Shown here piece after piece: positions 8,119 through 15,118 of a DNA stretch of 64,000 nt. The stretch is from M3007 sp037445225 (GTDB lineage Bacteria > Bacteroidota > Bacteroidia > Chitinophagales > Saprospiraceae): positions 62,001 to 126,000 of the forward strand of contig JBBIKW010000002.1 of the NCBI GenBank assembly GCA_037445225.1. Reading direction: 5' to 3'. A program made the position numbers and the translations under genes. Under the pieces are notes generated by a model. The model was not told the DNA's origin. It searched no databases and saw only the letters and a list, made by a program, of their open reading frames with translations. Every line of letters begins with the position of its first letter. Position 1 is the first letter of the stretch.

Positions 8119-10452
8119 TTAAAACTTGAAATTCCACGTCACAGACGGCAGGATAGGGAACAGCGACACCTGCTTGGCGCGAATAGCAGTGGGTACTTGG
8201 ATGGACTGGCCATCTTGGCCAATCCGCTGGAATTGGGGTTCTAAGAAGATGAAGAAGGGGTTGCGTCGGTCGGTCGCGTTGTAGATACTGATCGTGAGGT
8301 CTTGTTCGCTGCGGCGGGTTTTCCACCGGTATATCACGCCTACATCCAGACGCATGTAGGCCGGGTATCGGAAAGTGTTGCGGTCGCCGTAAATGGGCAC
8401 CACTGTCTGGAAGGGAGCGCCGCTGACATCCTGAAAAGTGTATCGCCCCAGAGGCAACCACGCCATATATCCGGAAGTGTACACCCAAGATGCCGTGAGC
8501 TGCCATCGGCGCGACACCTCGTACAAGGCGACAACGGTCAGGTTGTGGCGCGTGTCAAAACGCGGCGGAAAGTAGGCACCGCCGTTGATGTCCGCAAATT
8601 CGCCGCGGCGCACCCAGGCTAAGGTGTAGCCTATCCACCCTGTGAGCGCTCCCTCTCGCTTTTCTATTTCGAGCTCTAAAGGACTAAAGGCGTAGCCCTT
8701 TCCTACCGTGAGCTCGTCCTCCAAATTGTTGTTGCCAAACAGCTCAGCACCGTCAATGAAATCCACCTGGTTTTGAAGCCACTTATACCAACCCTCCCAC
8801 GTGATGAGCCACTTCCCGCGGTACAGGTACTGAAACCCCACTGCAATTTGATCGCTCACCTGTGGGCGGATACCCTCTGTGCTCGGATACCAAATATCGG
8901 TCGGCAGAGAAAGGCCGCTGTTGGCTAAGAGATGAACGTACTGGTTCATCCGCGCATAGGAGCCTTTTACCGACCAGCCATTGGCCAAGGTGTAGTTGGC
9001 GGCGATGCGCGGCTCAAGGTTGACATAGGTGGCAGGGCCATTACGCCAACCCGACAGGCGCAGGCCGTAGTTAACCTTTAATCTATCGGCGGCGCTCCAG
9101 TCGTCGGCAAAATACAGGGCGTATTCTGAGCCGTTGAAGTCTTGCCCCGACTCAAAATTGATCCGCCCATCATCGCTGCCGAATTTGAGGCGGGCCACGC
9201 GAAACTCGTGGTAAGTGATGTTGCCGCCAAACCGAATAGCGTGCCGATTATCGGGCTGATAGTAAAAGTCCAGCTTGGCGTTGGCATCGATCACGTTCGA
9301 TCCCAAAGAGAAAGAGAACCCTTGGAGCTGGTTGCGGATGCGGTATCGATAATCTGAAAAAGTGAAAGTGGCATTAGAAAACAGCTTGGGGTTATAAACG
9401 TGGTTCCAGCGCGCCGTGCCGCTGGCATTCCCCCAGTCGAAGAGAAAGTCGAACGTTTGGTTTCGAAACAGGAAAACGTCGCGCCCAAAGTAGCCGCTCA
9501 GGAATAGGCGGTCGCGCTCCGACAAGGTGAAATTGACCTTCGTATTTAGGTCGTAGAAGAAATAGTCGGGTATAGGATTATAGTCCGGATTTCCAGCGTT
9601 GGCGCGGTTGATGCCGCGCGTAATCAAGTCGGCATACGTGCGGCGGCCGCTTATGATGAACGACGATTTCTCGCGTTGGATAGGCCCCTCTATCGTCAGT
9701 CGGCTCGCAATGAGCCCAATGCCGCCCGTAGCGTCGAATTCCTTGTTGTTGCCTTCGCGCAGGCGCACGTCGATAACCGAAGAAAGGCGTCCTCCGTATT
9801 GCGCGGGAAACCCTCCTTTATAGATCTTTACATCTTTTATGGCATCGGAGTTGAATGTACTGAAAAAGCCGAATAGGTGATTGGGATTGTACACTATTGC
9901 TTCATCTAATACGATTAGGTTTTGGTCGACTCCCCCACCTCGGACGAAAATGCCCGTAGTGCCCTCTGTCCCAGATGCAATGCCAGGCTTCAGTTGTAGA
10001 ATTTTGAGGATGTCCACCTCCCCGAAGAGCGCCGGTACCGCCTTTGCCTCGCGTGCGTTGAGCGTAGTGATCGACATCTCCGTGCTTTTCAACTTGTCTT
10101 CCAAGGGATTGGAGGTGATAACCACCTCACCGAGCACCGATCCCTGCGGACGAAGGGCTACGTCGAGCGTAAACGTGCCGGGAACGGTGGCAATGCGTCG
10201 AAAGGCAGACTCGTAGCCCAGGTAGCTAAAGCGCAGCGTGACCGAGTCGTTTCGAGCAGGCAGGGAAAAAGAGTAAAAGCCGTATTCGTTGCTCACCTTA
10301 CCTTGCTGCAGTCCCACCGCTTCGATCGTGACGCCAATGAGTAGCTCGCCGTTTTCAGCATCGGTAATGCGACCACTGATTACGGTTATCTGAGAAAGCA
10401 ATGCTGGCGGAATTGCCCCTGACAGCAAGGCAACTAGGGCAAGTTGTCTCAT
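8119..10452 (-). CDS. TonB-dependent receptor with carboxypeptidase-like regulatory domain
   Basis: A 777-residue outer-membrane receptor. The N-terminus MRQLALVALLSGAIPPALLS is a signal peptide. Residues about 23-105 form a carboxypeptidase-like beta-sandwich (ISGRITDAENGELLIGVTIE). The plug follows with GTTGIFVRGGGVDQNLIVLD and KGGFPAQYGGRLSSVIDVR. The remainder is beta-barrel, ending in the aromatic residue of SVTWNFKF as expected for BAM substrates. Such receptors import large or scarce nutrients using TonB energy. The ligand is unknown; the operon with DUF4249 and a NadR-like kinase may give a hint. Confidence 0.9.
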   Translation of the reverse strand: MRQLALVALLSGAIPPALLSQITVISGRITDAENGELLIGVTIEAVGLQQGKVSNEYGFYSFSLPARNDSVTLRFSYLGYESAFRRIATVPGTFTLDVALRPQGSVLGEVVITSNPLEDKLKSTEMSITTLNAREAKAVPALFGEVDILKILQLKPGIASGTEGTTGIFVRGGGVDQNLIVLDEAIVYNPNHLFGFFSTFNSDAIKDVKIYKGGFPAQYGGRLSSVIDVRLREGNNKEFDATGGIGLIASRLTIEGPIQREKSSFIISGRRTYADLITRGINRANAGNPDYNPIPDYFFYDLNTKVNFTLSERDRLFLSGYFGRDVFLFRNQTFDFLFDWGNASGTARWNHVYNPKLFSNATFTFSDYRYRIRNQLQGFSFSLGSNVIDANAKLDFYYQPDNRHAIRFGGNITYHEFRVARLKFGSDDGRINFESGQDFNGSEYALYFADDWSAADRLKVNYGLRLSGWRNGPATYVNLEPRIAANYTLANGWSVKGSYARMNQYVHLLANSGLSLPTDIWYPSTEGIRPQVSDQIAVGFQYLYRGKWLITWEGWYKWLQNQVDFIDGAELFGNNNLEDELTVGKGYAFSPLELEIEKREGALTGWIGYTLAWVRRGEFADINGGAYFPPRFDTRHNLTVVALYEVSRRWQLTASWVYTSGYMAWLPLGRYTFQDVSGAPFQTVVPIYGDRNTFRYPAYMRLDVGVIYRWKTRRSEQDLTISIYNATDRRNPFFIFLEPQFQRIGQDGQSIQVPTAIRAKQVSLFPILPSVTWNFKF

Positions 10453-10493
10453 AAAAATTTAGGCGGATTTAGTATGCCACTAAAACGCCAACA

Positions 10494-10541
10494 TTTCGGA
10501 AGTGTTGAGCTACAAGACCCAACATCCGACCACTTCCGAAA
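10494..10541. repeat. Inverted repeat upstream of TonB receptor
   Basis: TTTCGGAAGTG (10494-10504) and CACTTCCGAAA (10531-10541) form perfect 11-base arms around 26 bases. It lies 42-89 bases upstream of the receptor ATG and just past the decayed dprA-like gene. It has no T-run on the strand where a terminator would be useful, so a leader structure or operator is possible. Function unknown. Confidence 0.5.
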
Positions 10542-10619
10542 AAATGCCGACCAATTGTCGGTAGACCTCGCCTCAGACGCAGAGGCTTGCCGACAGAGCG
10601 TTGGTACATCGGGAGGCAG

Positions 10620-11541
10620 TTATTGGAACAGCGACAGCTGCCATTCGCGGGCTTTTCCGCTTCCGGATGGCTGCAGGTCAGACGACGCAAGTCGCTCTCT
10701 GAGTCGAAAGGTTCTCCTCCTCTTCGAATCAGCTCCGCATTCCCTGAGGCGGGCCTTCCAGTTAGTCAGGACGAAGCACCCACAAACGTCCCACTCATGC
10801 ACCCTGAGGCGTCTTTCTCTGCGCCTGCCTAGCCTATCCCATGGCGCAAATAAATTGGTTGCGCATCATGGCGTTGGGTTCAGAAGACCTTTCCGATGGT
10901 GGAAATTGCGAGAGGAAGAGGATGCTGCCTTCCCAGCGCGGATCGTTTAAGGGACTTTTCTCCTTAGGTAGGGCGCGTATGCCGAAGCTCAGCACGCAGG
11001 TCGTCGATCCAGCCGCTTCCAAAGCGCCGAGGTGGGCGGCGGTATCTATGCCCTTGGCGTAGCCAGAGACGACGGTGAAACCATTGCGGGCCGGTGTTTG
11101 GGCCACGGCCCGAGCTATTTGAAGCGCTTTTTCAGAAGCCTCCCGCGCACCGGCCACCGCGATATTCGGCTGTTGGAGTAGCCGCAGCGCTCCCTTAGCG
11201 TAGAGCAGAGGCGGCGCGTCCTACGGCATGTGCTGTCGCAAAAGGGTAAGGTAGGGCGGATCGTCCCATCCTATTACCCTGATACCTTCATCCTTCAAGG
11301 TCTCGTATGCCTCCCATTGCGCCGCTTCATCTGCAGGGCAAAGCGCAGAAAAGCGCGCCCGATGAAATCTGCCTCGGCCGATTTTAGGAAAGAGGCGCTC
11401 TAGCTCCTCGGCGAGGCACTCAAAAGTTTTCTCCAATGCCATGCCGCGTTTATCTGCCTCAGAGCGCAGGTAGTGTATGCTTCGAGGGCCAAAGCCCGGT
11501 GCGTTGACCAGCCTATATCATAAGAAGTTGCGGTCGTTCAT
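10620..11541 (-). pseudogene. DprA-like (Rossmann, Smf/LOG superfamily) gene, decayed
   Basis: Starting at the ATG 11541-11539, which overlaps the upstream stop as ATGA, the frame reads MNDRNFL, a TGA stop (11520-11518), then YRLVNAPGFGPRSIHYLR. It stays in frame to a TAG at 11223-11221 and continues through LLQQPNIAVAGAREASEKAL, NGFTVVSGYAKGIDTAAHLG and NAMMRNQFICAMG to a TAG at 10836-10834. These are recognisable DprA-like motifs: GARxAS, VVSGxAxGID and RNQxI. After this the frame shifts; KDASGCMSGTFVGAS and GNAELIRRGGEPF appear in one frame and the terminal QLSLFQ in another. At least three in-frame stops and one or two frameshifts mean no full product can be made. DprA-like proteins bind single-stranded DNA or nucleotide ligands. 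Confidence 0.82.
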
Positions 11542-12140
11542 CGCTTTGTGCGTGTTTTAGTGATGGTCAACGCGTATACCCATCCGGCTTGACCTTCTTC
11601 TCGGACAACCCGGTAGATAGCACAGAGGGTCGCTCCGGAGCGGTAAAGGTCGTCAAAGATAAGTACACGCCGCCCCCACAGCGCGCGCGGAGGCATCCAA
11701 AAGGCATCCTTTAAGATGTCTCGCCGTGTTGCGAGGTCCTCTATATCCTTTAGTGGAGCGGTATTTTTGGTCTTTTGAAGCACATCGAAATTTACGAAGA
11801 TGCCTGTGCGCCGACCAATTTTGCGCGCCATCTCGTACACCGGCTGGAAGGGACGCGTCGTATCGGAGGGCGGCGCCGGGATGAGCACGTCTATACTCCC
11901 GTGCAGTTGGCGCTGCCGCAAGAAGTCCGCTACCGTTTCGGCAATAGCTTCCACTTAGGCTCTTTCTCCACGGTATTTGAGGCGATAAAGCGCTTGCGTT
12001 ATGGGTGGTCGCTCAGTGTCCTACCCGCCTCCGAAGTTAAGTTGGCTACAAGTAGTATGCAAGTCCAGCGCCTATCCTTCCTGCCAAGGACCCGTCCAGC
12101 GGTTGTAGGTGAATGCAAAGCATGGCTGAATAAGTCCATG
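11538..12140 (-). pseudogene. ComF-like phosphoribosyltransferase gene, decayed
   Basis: The last 138 codons (GTG 11954 to TGA 11538) encode a convincing phosphoribosyltransferase: IDVLIPAPPSDTTRPFQPV, then LQKTKNTAPLKDIEDLATR, the PRPP-binding loop VLIFDDLYRSGATLCAI, and YALTITKTRT. Upstream in the same frame are remnants FTYNRWTGPWQEG, ALDLHTTCS and DTERPPITQALYRLKYRGE, separated by TAG (12074-12072), TAG (12023-12021) and TAA (11957-11955). The 5' end is approximate and some residues between motifs seem deleted. A shortened product from the GTG is possible but would lack the conserved N-terminal region. It is coupled by ATGA overlap to the DprA-like pseudogene, so the two were one operon. 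Confidence 0.82.
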
Positions 12141-12255
12141 CGTTATATTCGACAAGTGTGCTCTTTTCTTTGCAGGCAATAGTCGTTAGGTTAAACTTTA
12201 CTTAAAATGCGCTGTAAATATAGCACAGACGCTCTGTTCTCGGTTTGGAGATCGC

Positions 12256-12263
12256 TACTTTTG
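12256..12263 (+). promoter_or_regulatory. TAnnTTTG box upstream of thioredoxin-like gene
   Basis: TACTTTTG lies 32 bases before the preferred ATG at 12296. No convincing TTTG partner at the usual spacing is seen. Confidence 0.4.
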
Positions 12264-12295
12264 TCTGCAGTTTTCTGTTGAAAAAGGCCTCGTTC

Positions 12296-13087
12296 ATGCG
12301 GCAGCAGTTCTTTATAGGTGGATGGCTCATCATCCTAGTGGGTTCTCTTCAAGCGCAACCGGCTGCTCAGAGCAATAAGAGTGGCTCAACGTTGATGCCA
12401 TCGAGTATAGCGCCTAAGGGAGGACAACCCTCTGAAGTGGTTCGACCGGCACCGTCAGGGACCCCTAATCCACCGCGGTCGTTTGCTCCTCCTACCCCGT
12501 ATTCTTCTCAGCGCCCTTTTCAAGGGAGGGCAGGTTTAGCTCCACTAGAGCCTTTTAGGAGACCGGTCGAACCTCCGCCTCGTCCAGCGGCATCAGAGCC
12601 TTATCGCCCAAATAGTTCACCTACTGCTCTGCCCGTCGCTGTTCAGTGGCTCTCCTTAGAAGAGGCGTTGGAACGCCAAAAAAAAGAAAAGCGCAAGGTA
12701 TTCGTAGAGGTCTATACGGAATGGTGCGGTTGGTGTAAGCGATTGGATGCTACTACTTTTTCCGACTCTGCGGTGGCGCAGTATCTCAACGAGCAGTACT
12801 ATCCAGTGAAATTTAACGCCGAGTTTGCAGGCGAAGTAGTGTTTCGCAATCAGGTGTACCGACCCGGTCGCGGCGACAAGCGCAGCTATCACGAATTGGC
12901 GATTGAGCTGTTAGATGGACGTTTAGGCTTTCCAACGTTGGTCTTTTTGGACGAAGAGCTCCAACTGATCCAGGCCGTACCGGGTTACCGCGAGGCCGAC
13001 CAGCTGTTCATCATCCTCAATTATTTCGGCTCTAACAGCTACAAGACGACGCCGTGGGATGTCTACGAGCGCCGGTTTAACCAGTAA
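12296..13087 (+). CDS. Secreted thioredoxin-like protein
   Basis: A 263-residue protein with signal peptide MRQQFFIGGWLIILVGSLQA, a Pro/Ser-rich linker to about residue 115, and a thioredoxin-fold domain. The fold contains VFVEVYTEWCGWCKRLDATT with the redox motif CGWC, and FPTLVFLDEE carrying the cis-Pro. It resembles the Thioredoxin_7 group, predicted to act on disulfides in the periplasm. The open frame extends to 12245, but the ATG at 12296 starts the signal peptide. The stop precedes the aroC start by seven bases, so the two may share a transcript despite unrelated roles. Confidence 0.8.
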   Translation: MRQQFFIGGWLIILVGSLQAQPAAQSNKSGSTLMPSSIAPKGGQPSEVVRPAPSGTPNPPRSFAPPTPYSSQRPFQGRAGLAPLEPFRRPVEPPPRPAASEPYRPNSSPTALPVAVQWLSLEEALERQKKEKRKVFVEVYTEWCGWCKRLDATTFSDSAVAQYLNEQYYPVKFNAEFAGEVVFRNQVYRPGRGDKRSYHELAIELLDGRLGFPTLVFLDEELQLIQAVPGYREADQLFIILNYFGSNSYKTTPWDVYERRFNQ

Positions 13088-13094
13088 TGCTGAG

Positions 13095-14174
13095 GTGGCA
13101 GGGAATGTGTTTGGTACGATCTTTCGCGTGACGACCTTTGGCGAGTCGCACGGCGTAGCGGTAGGATGCATCATCGACGGCTGCCCTGCAGGCTTACCTA
13201 TCGACGAGGCCTTTCTTCAGCGAGAGATGGCGCGGCGGAGACCAGGACAGAGTGCTCTCGTGACTCAGCGCCGCGAACACGATCGCGTACAGGTGTTGAG
13301 TGGCGTCTTTCAAGGGCGGAGTACAGGAGCTCCTATCGCTTTGCTTATCCTCAATGAGGATGCTCGCCCTAGCGACTACGCGCATTTAGCCGATACTTTT
13401 CGGCCCAGCCATGCCGACTACACTTATGAAGCGAAGTACGGCCATCGCGACTATTGGGGAGGTGGGCGCAGTAGCGCGCGCGAAACGGCTGCGCGCGTGG
13501 CAGCCGGAGCTATTGCCAAACTTCTGCTGCGTGAACAAGGTATTACCGTTCAGGCCTACGTCAGTCAGGTCGGCGCTCTGGTTTTAGAAACACCATACTC
13601 AGTGTTGGATTTGGAACAGGCAGAAAGCAACGACGTGCGTTGTCCCGACGCCGCCATGGCTGAACAGATGGCGCAGCTTATCCGCCAAGTGCGCAAGGCC
13701 GGTGACACTGTCGGCGGCGTCGTCACCGGTGTGGTACGCGGCTGCCCTCCGGGTCTAGGTGAGCCAGTATTTGACAAACTGCATGCCGATTTGGCCAAGG
13801 CGATGCTGAGCATCCACGCGGCTAAAGGATTTGAATACGGCACCGGTTTTTCCAGCGCCTCGATGCTGGGTAGCCAGCACAACGATATATTTGTCGAGGA
13901 AGCCGGACAAATCCGCACCCAAACGAATCATTCCGGCGGCATTCAGGGCGGCATCTCTAACGGCATGGATATCTATTTTCGCGTAGCCTTCAAGCCTGTA
14001 GCCACTCTGCTGCGTGACCAACCCTCTGTAGACCGCTCGGGGAAGCCGGTAGTTATCCAAGGTAAAGGGCGTCACGACCCCTGCGTGGTGCCTCGTGCTG
14101 TTCCTATCGTAGAGGCTATGGCAGCACTGGTGTTGGCCGACCATCTCCTGCGGGCTCGCTGCAGTCGACTCTGA
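13095..14174 (+). CDS. aroC: Chorismate synthase
   Basis: A 359-residue protein that converts EPSP to chorismate using reduced FMN, the last common step of aromatic amino acid synthesis. It begins VAGNVFGTIFRVTTFGESHG, matching the family start, then GHRDYWGGGRSSARETAARV and GFSSASMLGSQHND, and ends with HDPCVVPRAVPIVEAMAALV; these are the family signatures. The GTG at 13095 is selected by this homology. An upstream ATG at 13059 would add 12 residues and overlap the thioredoxin-like gene by 29 bases. Length is normal. Confidence 0.93.
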   Translation: MAGNVFGTIFRVTTFGESHGVAVGCIIDGCPAGLPIDEAFLQREMARRRPGQSALVTQRREHDRVQVLSGVFQGRSTGAPIALLILNEDARPSDYAHLADTFRPSHADYTYEAKYGHRDYWGGGRSSARETAARVAAGAIAKLLLREQGITVQAYVSQVGALVLETPYSVLDLEQAESNDVRCPDAAMAEQMAQLIRQVRKAGDTVGGVVTGVVRGCPPGLGEPVFDKLHADLAKAMLSIHAAKGFEYGTGFSSASMLGSQHNDIFVEEAGQIRTQTNHSGGIQGGISNGMDIYFRVAFKPVATLLRDQPSVDRSGKPVVIQGKGRHDPCVVPRAVPIVEAMAALVLADHLLRARCSRL

Positions 14175-14186
14175 GTGCATCGGATA

Positions 14187-14218
14187 TTGCAAAAAACGAC
14201 GGATTTTTCCTAACTTTG
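14187..14218 (+). promoter_or_regulatory. Promoter upstream of LOG-family gene
   Basis: TTG at 14187-14189, 21 bases, then TAACTTTG at 14211-14218. Transcription starting just downstream would pass through the hairpin at 14241-14273 before reaching the ATG at 14299. Confidence 0.5.
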
Positions 14219-14240
14219 TAGCGCCTTTTTGCACAACGAT

Positions 14241-14273
14241 AAGCCTGTCGCTCGAAGCGGCAGGCTTTTTTTT
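14241..14273 (+). terminator. Rho-independent terminator between aroC and LOG gene
   Basis: AAGCCTGTCGCT and AGCGGCAGGCTT pair around CGAA (one G-T wobble), followed by eight T to 14273. It can end the aroC transcript, but it also lies in the leader of the next gene if the promoter at 14187-14218 is used. Confidence 0.75.
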
Positions 14274-14298
14274 CCAAAACCTAATCTCCTGGTGTATC

Positions 14299-15060
14299 AT
14301 GGAAAAGAGCGCGAAAGAATCACCCACTCCAGCCAGCCATCCTGACAACGGAACAAACCCCTCGGCAAAAACAAAGCAGTGGAAAACCCTCCGCGGCGAG
14401 AACGCTTGGACAATGTTCAAGGTCATGTCGGAATTTGTCCAAGGATTTGAGGTGCTTAACCAGGTTGGCCCTTGTATCTCTATATTTGGCTCCGCTCGGA
14501 CCAAACCCGGCACCTTCTATTATGAGTTGGCTACCAAAATTGCCATTCGCTTGGTGGAGGAGGGCTATGGCATCATTACAGGAGGAGGGCCAGGCATCAT
14601 GGAAGCAGGTAATAAGGGGGCTTGGATGAAAAGCGGCACCTCTGTAGGGCTGAACATCAATCTGCCCTTCGAACAGAGCCACAACCCATTCATCGCACCG
14701 GCGCTGAACCTGAAACACCGCTACTTTTTCGTGCGCAAAGTCATGTTTGTCAAATACGCCCAGGGCTTCGTCGTCATGCCGGGCGGTTTTGGCACCTTGG
14801 ATGAACTTTTCGAAGTACTGACCTTAGTGCAGACGAAAACCATCACGCCGGTGCCTATAGTCCTTGTTGGTACAGAATTTTGGTCGGGTTTAAAGGACTG
14901 GATCGTAGAGGTGATGCTCCAGCGCCACCACAACATCAGCCCCGAAGACCTCAACCTTTTTCACATTACCGACGAGGTAGAGGAGGTGGTGCGCATTATC
15001 AATGACTTTTACCTCCACGACAAGGAGCAGTTGTCGCCCAACTACACCTTGGAACAATAG
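14299..15060 (+). CDS. LOG-family (TIGR00730-type) Rossmann protein
   Basis: A 253-residue cytoplasmic protein. GYGIITGGGPGIMEAGNKGA and VMPGGFGTLDELFEV are the two LOG-family signatures (GGGxGxM and PGGxGTxxE), which form the nucleotide site in enzymes that release free base from nucleoside 5'-monophosphates. The first 45 residues are polar and probably disordered. LOG proteins in bacteria are often annotated as putative cytokinin riboside phosphoribohydrolases; the natural substrate here is unknown. The gene is convergent with the next one, with a hairpin between. Confidence 0.85.
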   Translation: MEKSAKESPTPASHPDNGTNPSAKTKQWKTLRGENAWTMFKVMSEFVQGFEVLNQVGPCISIFGSARTKPGTFYYELATKIAIRLVEEGYGIITGGGPGIMEAGNKGAWMKSGTSVGLNINLPFEQSHNPFIAPALNLKHRYFFVRKVMFVKYAQGFVVMPGGFGTLDELFEVLTLVQTKTITPVPIVLVGTEFWSGLKDWIVEVMLQRHHNISPEDLNLFHITDEVEEVVRIINDFYLHDKEQLSPNYTLEQ

Positions 15061-15061
15061 A

Positions 15062-15091
15062 GGGCCGAATTGCAATACGGCAGTTCGGCCC
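15062..15091. terminator. Hairpin between convergent genes
   Basis: GGGCCGAA (15062-15069) and TTCGGCCC (15084-15091) with four further inner pairs. It has no T-run on either strand, so it may be a weak or bidirectional terminator for the LOG gene and the convergent gene ending at 15119. Confidence 0.5.
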
Positions 15092-15118
15092 CTTAGTGTG
15101 GCCGGAGACGAGTGGACA

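Noticed and set aside
10444..10950. 168-codon plus-strand open frame
   Set aside because: It runs antisense to the decayed DprA-like gene, has no recognisable motifs and no promoter; shadow of a pseudogene.
10834..12074. Stop-codon recoding (selenocysteine or suppressor tRNA) to explain the in-frame stops
   Set aside because: All three stop codons occur, TAG and TGA end many intact genes in the window, and frameshifts follow; decay is simpler.
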